A stretch of 64,000 bases of DNA from Halichoerus grypus (Eukaryota > Chordata > Mammalia > Carnivora > Phocidae). The notes below the pieces were generated by a model that was not told where the DNA came from, made no database searches, and worked only from the letters and a program-made list of their open reading frames with translations. The stretch covers positions 106,280,696-106,344,695 of the forward strand of contig NC_135720.1 in the NCBI RefSeq assembly GCF_964656455.1, written 5' to 3'. The translations under genes were made by a program, and so were the position numbers. Shown here one piece after another: positions 1 to 11,462 of this stretch (its first letter is position 1; each line of letters opens with the position of its first letter).

Positions 1-776
1 CTGGCTTCACAGCTTTCAAGCTGACATGCCTTCAGGCAATCTGTCTGAGCCCAATTTCATCTTTAAAATGGAAAAAAATAGCTTCCCTTTAGAGTTTTGA
101 GAATTGCAAATATTGTATGTATGTAAAAGTACCTACCACAGATTAAGGCACAGAGTAGGCTAATTCTATTAACTGAATAATTACTATTATGTTACTTACT
201 AGTTGAGTAACATGGGCAAGTTAATTGAATCTCACTGAAACCTGACTTCCTCATCTATATAATGGAAAAAGTTGTATCTACCCAAACGGGTGTTGTGTGA
301 ATTCAATGAAATAAACAGTTCAAGAATAACTCACATCAAAGCTATAAACTAAAATACAAACAAGGTTCTAGACATGCCACTTAATTAGCTAGTCTCTGAG
401 TTTCAATTTCTTCAATTGTAAAATATAGACACTGATGAACCCACAGGTTTTTTGAGGGGATTAAATAAAAAAACATGTTAAAGATAACACATTATACAAA
501 TATCAGAGTACTACATAAACAGAGACATATTATGAACAATCAATGAGAGGAAGACTGGCCAACAAAACCAAGGTAATCACAACCAAGTGGTATTAAAAAA
601 CATCTGCCCGGCTATCATTTTCATTGTCAGACACGAAAGCAGTAACAATATTACATTTCAAATTAAGCTAACACTACATTTTGTGCTAAGTTGTTTATGT
701 ATAGATATTGACAAGAATATTTTGGCTTTTACTAAAAAGGCACTAAAATATAAATAATAAATGTTTTCAAACCTAC
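1..776. other. UBR2 intron end; weak MIR-like remnants
   Basis: No exon is visible. Around 195-330 ('gggcaagtta..ctcatctat..ttgtgtgaatt') and 370-475 there are faint matches to the core and 3' part of the ancient tRNA-derived MIR element, plus orientation. The rest is unrecognised AT-rich intron. Confidence 0.4.
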
Positions 777-931
777 CCTTTGCAGCATGGACTCAGACCA
801 GGCATATCCGTTATGTTCTACAGCCCACTGCAGGACTGTCCTCATGATGCACAACATCACATCTGACTGCAAAATGTTTACCAGACTTGCAAATAGAGGG
901 CAGAATGGAGGCAAAACTGGAGGTGGAAGTG
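777..931 (-). CDS. UBR2: UBR2 exon 23 of window, last in window
   Basis: 155 nt (about residues 872-923): LPPPVLPPFCPLFASLVNIL, then QSDVMLCIMRTVLQWAVEHN and GYAWSESMLQR. Acceptor is ttcag, donor is gtaggt. The next exon (expected VLHLIGMALQ...) was not found in bases 1-776, so the gene continues out of the window toward its RING-coding exons. Confidence 0.97.
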
Positions 932-1345
932 CTGAAAATAAGGTTATTACTGGTTTCTCTTGTAGAACATGCTTAAAAAAAAAAACACAAAAAAACCCTA
1001 TCTTTTGATAGTCTTCACTCAAAGAATATTCATTAACACATATCTTAAAGCTATATTTTACCTTCTCAAAGTCAAATGCATAAAAACAGCTACACTAATA
1101 GCAGCAGTACAAAGGAAAGTCTTTCTTTTCCCTAGAAATGTCCTAGGATCTGAGATAAATCCATTAACCCAGAGGTGACTCAGTACAGCCTATTTCTATA
1201 TTTGCATATTTTTAGTCTTTTGAATGTTCACTGGGAAAGCATACATTTAAATCTTCCACTTCACCAAGGATAATCATCATAGTCAATAGAAAACAGCATT
1301 TAACAAGTAGAAGAGACAAGAGATTTTTAGAAAGATTAAAAATAC

Positions 1346-1394
1346 CTGTATCTTCCCTGTTTTGTCTTTTCAATTTCCGTTGAGCTTCCTCTGC
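1346..1394 (-). CDS. UBR2: UBR2 exon 22 of window
   Basis: 49 nt, 16 codons plus one base (about residues 856-872): AEEAQRKLKRQNREDT. It is a highly charged segment, probably helical. Acceptor is attag, donor is gtattt. It is the shortest coding exon in the window and would be missed by ORF length alone. Confidence 0.95.
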
Positions 1395-1746
1395 CTAATA
1401 AAAAAGAAATTTGGACAGGGAATTAGTAATATACAACAACCTAATATCCAAAACACTAAGTTAATCTTTGTCATATTATCTTCTGATTTTAGAATATATT
1501 TACCCTTAGTTTTATAGTGCCTCCCCCCAGCCTCCAAATGATACATCAAGGTTATTTTTTTCCCCCACTACTCACCCCCACCAAGCCCCAAGGAGTTCTT
1601 TCTTATTTTAAAATGCAGGGGAAACATGTACAAACCAAACCAAAATGTTATTTAGGCTTAAGCTCTATGACATGCATCTAAACAAAGCTTCATGTTTAAG
1701 TTTAATTAATGCCATTTATGAAAAAGTATTTGAAGGGTAGACTGCT

Positions 1747-1966
1747 GGAGCACCTGGGTGGCTCAGTTGGTTAAGTGTCACAGGCTCTTGATTTCAGCTC
1801 AGGTCATGATCTCAGGATCATGAGATTGAGCCCCATGTCAGGCTCTGTGCTCAGTGGGGAGTCTGCTTGAGATTCTCTCCCTCTCCCTTTTCCCCTCCCT
1901 CCCACGTGTATGTGCAGTCTACCTCTCTCTCAAATAATAAGTAAATCTTAAAAAAAAAAAAAAAAA
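1747..1966 (+). mobile_element. Carnivore tRNA-derived SINE
   Basis: Complete copy with tRNA-like head (CACCTGGGTGGCTCAGTTGG), CT-rich body and A-tail. It is flanked by a 10-bp target-site duplication gtagactgct at 1737-1746 and 1967-1976. Confidence 0.95.
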
Positions 1967-2405
1967 GTAGACTGCTAGAAGACAAAACTTAGCCAAGAAT
2001 CATGAGGAAAATTCCATAAATTAGTATGGAAAAGCATAATGTTAAGTAGTAGCAACTCTGAAATGAGTATAAAATAGTTTAACTGATTATTATACAGGTT
2101 GACAATTTGTCTTCAAAAGCCAATAAAATACAATCATATATGTAAGGTTTATGTATGTAATTATATAGATCTTATGTATGTATGTAGCATACATGGCGGG
2201 GGGGGAACCCAAAAATGTTAGGTGGTGATATTTTAGGTAATCTATACTTTCTTCATTACACCTTTTTATATTTTTTCAAATTTCCTACAATAAAAAGCAT
2301 CCTTTTTCAATCTCTGAAAAGCAGTAAAAGTTGTTTAGGAAAAACAAACCAAATCAACAAACAAACACAGCTCTTCCCCAGTATACTTTTTATTTTCCCA
2401 TTTAC

Positions 2406-2508
2406 CTTGGACTGCTCTGCCCTTGAAAAGTGATAGAAATACAAATTGAAATCTTTGGCACACTCTGGTTTCAGTTCGTACATGCCTCGTCCTGTTAATC
2501 CAGGTTTT
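2406..2508 (-). CDS. UBR2: UBR2 exon 21 of window: end of winged-helix region
   Basis: 103 nt (about residues 821-855): [20 protein letters not shown] then [14 protein letters not shown]. Acceptor is ccatag, donor is gtaaat. Human, from memory, has E where this has D in CAKDF. Confidence 0.96.
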
Positions 2509-3452
2509 CTATGGAAAAAAAGTCCTTAAAATATTATTACTAAAGTCATACCCTCATTTATAAGACAGTCTTAGATAACAGAATAAAAAAGCCGAGCTCT
2601 CATTTACTGCTGATGAACGTAAACTGGTACTATTTTCTGTGGGTTAATTTGGTAATCTACATTCAACGCTCTACATGTATCATCTTATCTGACGCATCCA
2701 CTTGGAATTTATCCTAACTGGACAGGTGAATGTGATGGTAATTGTGATGATTCAAAGTCTAACAACAGGGAATAGGTTACACACATTATGACACCTCCAC
2801 ACAGTTGAACATCATGAAAAGTGGTAATAATTTCTAAATTTTGACATATAAAGATGTCTCTGATAAGTTCTACCAAGTGGAAAAAGCAGGTACAATTTTA
2901 AGGCTTAGGGAATTATATATATATATTTTTTCCTGTATTTTCTCTAAAAGCATGCACTGTATCTTTATAATCAACAAAAACAAGGACATTACTATTGGGG
3001 TGGGAGCAAGGAAAAAGCAGGATTGAGGAACTGCCTCAACAGGCTCAGGGGGATCAACTAGTTTACCTACTGGGCAACACACTGGCCACTAGAGAGTGAA
3101 GGCAGTACTGAGAAGCCATCTCACAACTTAGGAGGCACATTCAGATGGAAACAAAGAAAGCAGTTTTGGGAAAACTCAATGCATTGACTTACGTCACCTG
3201 CTCAGTTTAATGTCAATTGTATGAAACTATCAGGAACACCGGTTCTGAGCACAGTGAAAATTCTCATAAACCAATTTAGGTTGCTGAGTGCAGAGCTGTA
3301 TCAGAAGAGTGAAATGACAGAAATCTAGTACAGAACTATGTATCTGAAAATGTCTGTCATTCTCTGAAAGCAACGATTTCATTCTCAGTTCCATCAAAGG
3401 AAACACTAAGAAAAATTAATATGTAAAAAAATTGAACAGGAAGTAAACTCAC
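2509..3452. other. UBR2 intron, no element recognised
   Basis: AT-rich intron sequence between exons 21 and 20. No gene, SINE or L1 piece could be supported. Confidence 0.5.
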
Positions 3453-3505
3453 TTGAAATGGGCAACTGCTTCAATTACACTTTCCATGCCAGTCTCCTTG
3501 TTCTC
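3453..3505 (-). CDS. UBR2: UBR2 exon 20 of window: winged-helix region
   Basis: 53 nt, 17 codons plus two bases (about residues 804-821): ENKETGMESVIEAVAHF. Acceptor is gttag, donor is gtgagt. Both phases match the neighbouring exons. Confidence 0.95.
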
Positions 3506-4042
3506 CTAACAGTACGAGAAACAAGTAAGTGTGTTTCATGTTAACAGTATCTGCTAGCACTTTGAACATTGTGCTTTTCTCTCCTTAGGCCTTACACGGC
3601 AACCCTATGAAGCAGATATACTATTATCCCAATTTTTACAGATGAGGATTCCACAGTAAACATAGTTATTAATATACAACCAGGGAAACTTATTTTGTAA
3701 GCTAACATGCATTCAGACTCATATGATTAAAAACAAGTCACTACCATATGGATTCAAGGTGACAGCTTTCAAAAGGAATTAAGTTAAAAACACAAAGTAC
3801 ACATAACAACAACATTTAAACAAAATTTATGTAAGATATTTATACTATTTTTATGAAAGTTACACTGATTCCTTATATATTTTTAGTAAAACAGCATTTC
3901 CTAAATCATATCCCATTCATAAAAAGATGTTAACAGGTATTCTGATTAAAGAATTCTCTGGTCAAAGATGTTTGGTAAATATAGTTGCCATCACTTTGTA
4001 CAAGGTGTACTTTAAAATGCTGTTTTAGATTATAATCTTCTT

Positions 4043-4198
4043 GGGGCGCCAGGGTGGCTCAGTTAAGTGTCTGACTCTTTATTTCGGCTCAGGGTATGAT
4101 ATCAGGGTCCTGGGATCAAGCCCCGTGTTGGGCTCTGTGCTGGACATGGAGCTTGCTTGAGATTCTCTCTTTCCCTCTGCCTCTCCTCCCACCCCCAA
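4043..4198 (+). mobile_element. Carnivore SINE, old copy without A-tail
   Basis: The head GGGGCGCCAGGGTGGCTCAG and body are present but the A-tail has gone. The flanks attataatcttctt (4029-4042) and attatattcttctt (from 4199) are a diverged target-site duplication. Confidence 0.88.
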
Positions 4199-4398
4199 AT
4201 TATATTCTTCTTTATTCTAAAGTCTAAGTGAAACGGTAATTGCTTCCTCATCTAACAACTCAGGATTCATTTCCTGTATTAAAAAGTACAAGTAATTTTT
4301 ATCCTGACTAGATATTTAGTGATATTAAGAAATTATTAATTATTGTTCTTTTATTATGGCATACGGATAGATAGGTTTTTCTAAAAGTCCTTTTAGAC

Positions 4399-4598
4399 CA
4401 GTTTCTCAACCTTGGCACTTATCTGCTGGATCAGATAAATCTTTGTTGTGGGGAGTCTGGGCTATGCATTGTGGGATGGTCAGCTGCATCTCTGGCCTCT
4501 GCTCACTGGATGCCAGGAGTACTACACAAGCCTGCCCCGAGCAGTGACACTGCCAAATGTCTCCGGGGTGCAAAATTGTCTCTGGTTGAGAACCACTG
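4399..4598 (-). mobile_element. MER5A-like hAT DNA transposon
   Basis: The ends are cagtttctcaac and gttgagaaccactg, the typical MER5A inverted ends. Interior words such as ctggatgccagg and gccaaatgtctcc also match. The flanks ttttagac and ttttaaca fit the 8-bp duplication of hAT elements. Confidence 0.85.
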
Positions 4599-5853
4599 TT
4601 TTAACATATATACAGTTCTATTTATAGATGAAATGGTAAGCCTCGTATTCTGGTTTTTTGGTTATAACAACTCAGCAAAATAAAATGCTGGCTTACTGTT
4701 GCACAACATTACTTCACATATATATCAAACAGGTCAAAAAACTCCCCAGCAACTTCATATAAAAAAGGAAAAAAAAAAAATCTTTCATCTCTGGCCTTAA
4801 CCATCTCATATAAACCAACTACTTATATTATAGCTAAGCACATACACAAAAAAAGTTACCAGAATGCTTGGAATAAGACTTTTTTTTTTTAAACAAGATT
4901 TTTTTTTTCTCCTTTGAAATGATAATGAACATGGTCACATCACAAGTAAAGTCAGAAGTAGGACAGAGAATGCTCTGAAGGCCGGTTTGGTCATCCGAGA
5001 TCATTAAAATGGCTGACCACCACCAATGTGTACAAAAAAAATATAAAATGTAAATAAAAAATAGAAACAAAAATTTCCTTTTTAAGGTACTTTTAAGAAA
5101 AAAAGCAGGGCCTTGGAAGTTTTGGTTTTTTTTTCCTCCCCTGTGGCAAACTCATTTTGTGGTTTTTGGTTCGGTGGTAGAGATCATGTGTCATCTGTGG
5201 GTAAACCTGGTATTCTTAACAAAATAATCCAGTGGGGGGGCAGAGATTTGTGGTTGGGGTATAGATAAAACAAGACTGGTTGAAACTGGTGATGGGTTCT
5301 GTTACACTATGTTTTCTATTTCCATAGATATTTGAAACTTTTCATAATATAAAGTTTAAAGGAAGTATTACTATGCAACAAATCCAGGTTTAAATCCCAG
5401 AAGAATGAACATTAAGGTTGAAAGTTTTGATCTATGTTTCAAATCTGGGGAAACATTTTGCAAAGCCTCAAGGAAATAAGGATCTCTCCTAACTACAAGT
5501 ATTTGGTATCTATCTGAAAAGCCCTGTGGCTGAAAAATAGGTGGCCAGGGAACTTGAGATCCTGGGACCAGAAACAGTTAACAATTAGCCTATGAATGCC
5601 AATGTGAACATTACTTTACATTCACTAAAATGAAAGAGATGGCTCCCTAAGGGAGAGTTTTTGGATGCTTCAGAAGGAAAAAGCTCTGAAAAGCTTTCGT
5701 ATCCTCAACACAGATGAGCAGATGTTTCTCACTTCCTTCTCCAATATATTAAGTTTTAAAGCATTATCTCCACCCATGGCAACTTTGTAGTAAGGACTCA
5801 ATAAGCCCTGTCTACTGAATACATAAATTCAGTTTTCAAGATCAGGTTTACTT

Positions 5854-6046
5854 CTTTTTTTAAAGATTTTATTTATTTGACAGAGAGAGACACAGTGAGA
5901 GAGGGAACACAAGCAGGGGGAGTGGGAGAGGGAGAAGCAGGCTTCCCGCTGAGCAGGGAGCCCGATGTAGGGCTCGATCCCAGAATCCTGGGATCATGAC
6001 CCGAGCTGAAGGCAGACACTTAACGACTGAGCCACCCAGGTGCCCC
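5854..6046 (-). mobile_element. Carnivore SINE, first of a tandem pair
   Basis: On the plus strand it starts with the poly-T tail and ends gagccacccaggtgcccc. It is preceded by aagatcaggtttactt (5838-5853) and followed by the same word at 6047. Confidence 0.95.
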
Positions 6047-6066
6047 AAGATCAGGTTTACTTTTAT

Positions 6067-6260
6067 TTATTTATTTTTTAAAGATGATTTATTTGAGAGA
6101 GAGAATGAGAGAGAGAGAGAGCATGAGAGGGGGGAGGGTCAGAGGGAGAAGCAAACTCCCCGCTGAGCAGGGAGCCTGATGTGGGACTCGATCCTGGGAC
6201 TCCAGGATCATGACCTGAGCCGAAGGCAGTCGCTTAACCAACTGAGCCATCCAGTTGCCC
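6067..6260 (-). mobile_element. Carnivore SINE, second of a tandem pair
   Basis: Same orientation as its neighbour, ending gagccatccagttgccc. It is followed by aggtttacttttattca, a third copy of the target sequence. Its body (gagagaatgagagag..) belongs to a different subfamily from the first copy. Confidence 0.94.
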
Positions 6261-6375
6261 AGGTTTACTTTTATTCAATATCCTTCTCTCTTCTAAGAAT
6301 TCACTGTGAAAGATTCTACTTCTATGCTGCTTTCTATTCCCAATCACTAGTATTCTTTTTTTTCCCCCAGCATTA

Positions 6376-6478
6376 AAAAAAAAAAAAAATTAAAGTAACC
6401 TCTACGTCCAGTGTGGGGCTTGAACCCACATAAGATCAAAGAGTCTCATGCTCTACTGACTGAGCCAGCCATGTGCCC
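6376..6478 (-). mobile_element. Short tRNA-like carnivore SINE monomer
   Basis: About 100 bp. In reverse it reads ggggcacatggctggctcag, then tagagcatgagactctttgatc and gggttcaagccccacactgg, a tRNA-Lys-like head with A-box and B-box. It lacks the CT-rich body of the longer SINEs. Confidence 0.85.
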
Positions 6479-6637
6479 CTCTAATTACGTCTAATAAGAG
6501 TGACTAGGTATTATAGGTGTCCTAGAATTGTGGTCTTTACCACCGTGAAAAAGGTATACAGAAGTAAATCTAAACATACTAGCCTGACAGGAAGGGGAGA
6601 ATTTCCATAATTTCTTTTGTAAGATGTAGGTACTTAC

Positions 6638-6762
6638 ATCTTCAGGTAAAGACTTCACCAATTCACTATGAGCCATAGGTTTGATGCTTAATTGATGGAT
6701 AATCTCTCGCTTAATTTCATCTGTAGCATTTACCTGTCCAACTCCAGGACTGAATCTCTCTC
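6638..6762 (-). CDS. UBR2: UBR2 exon 19 of window: start of winged-helix region
   Basis: 125 nt (about residues 762-803): ERFSPGVGQVNATDEIKREI then IHQLSIKPMAHSELVKSLPE plus D. The segment from TDEIKREIIHQL to LVKSLPED corresponds to the winged-helix domain described for UBR1-type ligases. Acceptor is tgacag, donor is gtaagt. Confidence 0.97.
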
Positions 6763-7724
6763 CTGTCAATGCAGAAGTACATATACACACATTTAACATA
6801 ATCACAATACTTAAGCAACACAATATATTTTTCTTTCTGTGCAGTAGGAAAGTAAATAATTGGTTTGGCAGCAAACTAGGGTGAGAGCAGCTCCTAACCA
6901 CACTTCTGAGGCTCAGACACAACAGGTGAGTGCAGGCTTTGGGTAGCAGAGAGAGAAAACTCTGGATACTATTTTGAAAGAGTGGGATCAGAAGGCAGGA
7001 AGGGACTGGACGTAGTCAAAAACTGGTAGAGCAGTAGTTGTAACCAGAGGACTAGGAAACTGCTTTCATGCTATCTGCCACATGGTAGCAGGGAGGGAGA
7101 GGCTTCCTTTCACCTTCTACCTAGTGGCAAATAAAATCTCACCTTCGGAGACCTTCGTTAGTATCACCTCCTGACAGTAGCCAGGATTCTCTGCTCTATG
7201 GACTACAGAGTCAAAAATAGCAGAGGAGGTAGAGAAGGTAAAGAATAAAAGAATAGGAAAGATGGAGGTGACAGGACTGAAAATACAGGAAATAAGAGAA
7301 GAAATCTGCATCTACTAGCCACAGGTCTCTATTAACTTATTTTTTTTAATCATATATAAAACCAAGATGACAGTTCTGCCAACACAAAAGCACAGAAAGA
7401 AACATACCTAAGATATAAAGTAACAGTAAATAGCTCCTAAATATCCTATTCTTACTTGCTAAACTCTTCTGTCCTACTTTTTTCTCCCCAAAGAGCCTTT
7501 CAGATTATTCTGCTTCAGAACTTGTACTCTCTTGTTCTAAAGCACCATAGCACTATCACTCTCAGTGCTACAGTAACCAGAAGGGAGAAAGAGACGGATG
7601 CTCTAATCTTCCCCTGAAGCTGAAGAACTGCTTAAACAAAAGAAACATAGCTTAGAAATTCACAACTATTTGTTATCACAAAAGCCAATGTAATTGATAA
7701 ATGTCACAAACAATCCATACCTAC
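6763..7724. other. UBR2 intron, no element recognised
   Basis: Intron between exons 19 and 18. I could not assign any repeat or RNA gene here. Confidence 0.5.
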
Positions 7725-7788
7725 CAACAAGCATTATAATGAGGTAGAGCATTTCTTCTATTAGAGTGTTGTTTTGCTGAACTACATC
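7725..7788 (-). CDS. UBR2: UBR2 exon 18 of window
   Basis: 64 nt, 21 codons plus one base (about residues 741-762): DVVQQNNTLIEEMLYLIIML and V. Acceptor is ttacag, donor is gtaggt. The intron before it is 136 nt. Confidence 0.96.
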
Positions 7789-7924
7789 CTGTAACAAGTG
7801 GAGCGGAGAGAAAGTTCAGGGATACAAATACAAACACTGTATTATCTCAGATGATTAACATATCCAAAAAAAAAGAAAGATACTTCTTTAATGATGTATT
7901 ATGGTCTTTTAAACATGCTCTTAC

Positions 7925-8047
7925 CTTATGGGTAATCTCAGAGCTAAATCTTTTTCCATAGTCTGGAGTACTGAAAATCTGATAAAGTTCAAAGCGGCTG
8001 AGCATTATCATCAGGAAATGATTTGGATCCATCATGGAGACACCTGT
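7925..8047 (-). CDS. UBR2: UBR2 exon 17 of window, acceptor next to a poly-A run
   Basis: 123 nt, 41 codons, phase 0 at both ends (about residues 700-740): TGVSMMDPNHFLMIMLSRFE then LYQIFSTPDYGKRFSSEITH plus K. Donor is gtaaga. On the coding strand the acceptor AG is preceded by 15 consecutive A, and the pyrimidine-rich stretch lies further upstream (about 8066-8090). Confidence 0.96.
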
Positions 8048-8689
8048 CTTTTTTTTTTTTTTTAATGTTTGAGATAAAGGAAAAGAGAGAGGTCAAAAGG
8101 GCTACTAAACAATTAGTGAAAGATATTTTGGGTTGAATTAAGTGAAAAGAGCTTACTTATTCACCAATCCCTATAAAAGATGAAAACCCACTTAGTCAAT
8201 TCCCTACCTGTGGAAGCTACAAGTGTGGACAAGAATCTAAGCTGGTAAAAAAAATAAAGCATAGACAAAACAAAAAACCCCCCTTACCCTACATATCAGA
8301 ATAACATGTTCTCTTGCCTTTTAATTCTCTGAATTGACTGCAACCCTATGAATTCAGCTCTGAAATTTTATCTCAGGGCTCTCTTATCACTGTCTAGTAG
8401 TGTATGGACTCTGAGAGAAATGTGCTATGGCAATTAAGCTTCTAGTACTTTTTATTTACCTAATATTAAGCTCTTATCAAGAACTCTCAAATTAATTTTT
8501 GGTGATAAAAACTATACTAACTGAAACAACAGCTTTTAAATATTAGTTTTAATTCTCCTTTAATTCCATTTATATAAATTCTAAATCAACTTGGATTTTA
8601 TTTTGAGCCAATCATTTTTGAAATATACATTTCATAACCTTTTCTATCATTTTTAAATCCATTCAGCAATAATATGGAAAAACCACTAT

Positions 8690-9360
8690 GTGATAAACAT
8701 TGTGCTATGCACAATGGACAAAAAGGGACTAAGATATAGTTGCCATGGTTTAGTGGAGGGACAAAAAGTAAATAGGCAACCATGATCCAGAGCTATGAAT
8801 GCTATGGTGGGGATGAGTACCACGCTATGGGCCTTCCCAAATGGGATACTTAGCTACATTTTTGTGTGTCAGGGAAGGCTTTCCAGAGAAAGGGACACTA
8901 AACACTAAGACATACAGGAAAACAAGTTACAAGGTGAACAGAAAAGGAAGGGGGTGGGGTAGGCAAACTAGGGAGCAAAAGAAATAAATGTGCAGAATTT
9001 AAGACTTAAGAGAGAGCATGGCAATTCAGGGAATTTTAACATAGTTAAGTTTCATAAGCCTTGGAAATCAGTTTAAGGGGTTTGGGTCTTTAACCAGAGG
9101 ACAATGAAAAAAGGATGGCTTTCAGCTTTCTGACCCAACTATACAACTGTATAGATTGTTAAACAATACACCAAGGTAGGAAACCCAAGACAGGAGGAAG
9201 GTATGGAGGGAATAAGAAGAGTTAGTTTGAATATGTTAAATCTGAGATGTGTCCAGGAAATCTAGATGGAAATGTTCTATAGGCTGCTAGCCATATGAGT
9301 TTGGAGCTCAGTAGACAGGGCTAGGCTAGAGTTAGAGATTTGGGAGTAATCATAAGTGAC
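8690..9360 (+). repeat. Ancient interspersed repeat, family uncertain
   Basis: Phrases such as tgtgctatgcacaatggac, gtcagggaaggctttccag and agatttgggagtaatcat resemble an old mammalian element common in introns (L3/CR1-like or an internal MLT/ERVL-derived piece). The match is by eye only. Confidence 0.4.
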
Positions 9361-9432
9361 TGGGTTCTGTGGAAATGACAAGAAGAAAAACGTTACCTAC
9401 AACCTGTAAGTTTAATGCTTTTAATTCATTAC

Positions 9433-9498
9433 CTGAAGCATTACTATATCCTTGTCAAACATTTCACGTCTGCATTTCACATTATGGTAGTAATAAAT
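9433..9498 (-). CDS. UBR2: UBR2 exon 16 of window
   Basis: 66 nt, 22 codons, phase 0 at both ends (about residues 678-699). It reads IYYYHNVKCRREMFDKDIVM and ends LQ. Acceptor is ttttag, donor is gtaatg. Human, from memory, has DVVMLQ where this has DIVMLQ. Confidence 0.96.
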
Positions 9499-9599
9499 CT
9501 AAAAAAAAATTAATTATATTGGTAAATAGGTTTTTATTTGTGCAGCTCCCTCCTTTCCCCAATCCCCAAGAGCACATGGGTTTGATGCAAGTGTGAACA

Positions 9600-9652
9600 T
9601 GGGTGCACATGCACGAATGCATGTGTACACACGTGTACACACACACACACAA
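9600..9652. repeat. TG/CA-rich microsatellite
   Basis: Alternating purine-pyrimidine run (gggtgcacatgcacgaatgc.. then acacacacac). Length variation between individuals would be expected. Confidence 0.7.
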
Positions 9653-9894
9653 TGTAGTTCTCTCAACAGTTAATACTATATTAGCAGAGATTAATTAATT
9701 AGAAATTTCCAGATTTCAGTGTTCATGCTATAGTACACATTTTGCAGCCAACTTTCTGGGTTTCCCCAACAAAGCTACTTTGCTGTAAGGTTTATGGCTA
9801 TGAAAAATGAAAACAAAACAAAACCAAAACCTATACCAAGCCCTGATAAGGTCTAAAAATAAAACCTCAATTTCAGAGCTATAGTAATAGAACT

Positions 9895-10195
9895 TTTTTT
9901 TGATTGAAGTATAGTTGACACACAATGTTCCATTAGTTTCAGGTGTACAACATAGTGATTGGACAAGTCTATATGTTATGTTCTGCTCACCACAAGTGTA
10001 ACTCCCATCTGTCACCATTTAACACTGTTTAACATTTAACACTGTTTAACATTGACTATATTCCCTATGCTGTGCCTTTCATCTTCGTGACTTACTCATT
10101 CCATAATCGGAAACTTGTACCTCCCACTATGCTTCACCCACTTTACCCATCCCCCTACCCCTTACCCTCCGGCAACCATCAGTTTCTAAGAGAAC
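9895..10195 (-). mobile_element. Old L1 3'-end fragment
   Basis: It starts tttgattgaagtatagttga and runs through ttccattagtttcaggtgta to ccggcaaccatcagtttcta. This is the 3'-UTR type seen, in this reversed orientation, in old mammalian L1 subfamilies. It contains a short tandem catttaacactgtttaa repeat at 10014-10048. Confidence 0.7.
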
Positions 10196-10506
10196 TTTCA
10201 ACTTTTCCACAATTTTATTTAAATAGATGAAATCTGGATTTTTATTATGTTTTGTAAAACTGTTCTAAAAATGATCTCAAGTTAAAAATCAAGAAAATTA
10301 AGTTCATTTCTACTTTTGATATTGTTTCTTGACAAAGTATGAATAAAAGTTCTAAGAAACTTTTTGGTTTAACATTAATCTTCTTGAACAATTTTAATAT
10401 AGATAACTCAACTTTCCATGACTTAAGTACATTGAAAATTACAACCTTCACAGAAGCCAAAGGAAGAGATGGAATGAAAAGTCTTCATAAACTAAAAAAC
10501 ACTTAC

Positions 10507-10617
10507 CTGGTTTACTAGAGAGAACCCATTTCTTCTCCACATGCCTGCATGTACTTGGGCACATAAAACAAGGCATCTAAGAGGGTGTTCTATCAACATG
10601 GGTGGGCTAAGTTCACT
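10507..10617 (-). CDS. UBR2: UBR2 exon 15 of window
   Basis: 111 nt, 37 codons, phase 0 at both ends (about residues 641-677): [20 protein letters not shown] then [17 protein letters not shown]. The acceptor atacag is preceded on the coding strand by a pure run of 20 T. Donor is gtaagt. Confidence 0.97.
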
Positions 10618-10721
10618 CTGTATAAAAAAAAAAAAAAAAAAAATCCATAAAAATCTCAACTCTATAAAGAAGGGTGATAGGGATGGAAACTGTATCAAAC
10701 AGTAGTTAAAGTATGTTTATG

Positions 10722-11188
10722 TGATGGTCAATTTTGTGTTAACTTGGCTAGGCCATGGTACCCAGTTTTTGATTAACGCCAGTCCACATGTTGCTGTGAA
10801 AAGTATTTTGTAGATGTGATTAGCATTTAAATCAGTACACTCTGAGTTAAGCACATTACTCTCTGTAATGTAGGTGGACTTCATCCTATTAGTTCAAGGC
10901 CTTAAAAGAAACACTGAGGTCCCCCCAACCAGGGATGAAGAAATTCTGTTTCCAGAATGCCTCTGGACCTCAGACTACAATATCAACTCTTCCTTGGGTC
11001 TCCAGCCTGCTGGACTACCATGCAGGCATATTGCAGACTTGCCAGACCCCATAACTGCATAAGCCAATTCCTTACAATAAATCAATTTTTTCTCTTTTTC
11101 TCTCTCCATACTTTACATACCCATGTGCACATGCATGTGCACACAATCTTCTGTTGGTTCTGTTTTTCTGCAGAACCCTGATTAATAA
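10722..11188 (+). repeat. Probable solo LTR of an ancient endogenous retrovirus
   Basis: It starts tgatggtcaattttgtg and ends near ggttctgtttttctgcagaa then ccctgattaata. An aataaa polyadenylation signal lies near the end (about 11079). There is no coding content. The shape and terminal words fit an ERVL-type mammalian LTR, but I cannot name the subfamily with certainty. Confidence 0.6.
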
Positions 11189-11245
11189 AGTTTGTTTCAA
11201 AGTGATTTCAAGTACATGGAACATAATAAATATGCATTTACTTTT

Positions 11246-11462
11246 TTTTTTAATATTTTATTTATTTGAGAGAGAGACAGAGATAGTGACAGAGATAGCG
11301 AGAGAGAGGAGAAGCAGAGAGAAGTGGGAGAAGCAGAGAGAAGTGGGAGAAGCAGGCTCCCAGCTGAGCGGGGAGCCCGATGCAGGGCTCGATCCCAGGA
11401 CTCAGAGATCATGACTCGAGCTGAAGGCAGACGCTCAACTGACTGAGCCACCCAGGTGCCCC
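11246..11462 (-). mobile_element. Carnivore SINE with an internal tandem expansion
   Basis: Complete minus-strand copy. The body contains the 20-bp unit gagaagcagagagaagtggg repeated around 11309-11350, giving extra length. It is preceded by tatgcatttactttt (11231-11245) and followed by taggcatttactttta. Confidence 0.93.

Noticed and set aside
732..1022. 96-codon minus frame containing UBR2 residues
   Set aside because: Only the part 777-931 is coding; the rest is intron read-through past the splice sites. The exon was annotated instead of the frame.
6491..6922. 143-codon minus frame, longest near exon 19
   Set aside because: It runs through the acceptor and donor of UBR2 exon 19 into intron on both sides. 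Only 6638-6762 is coding.
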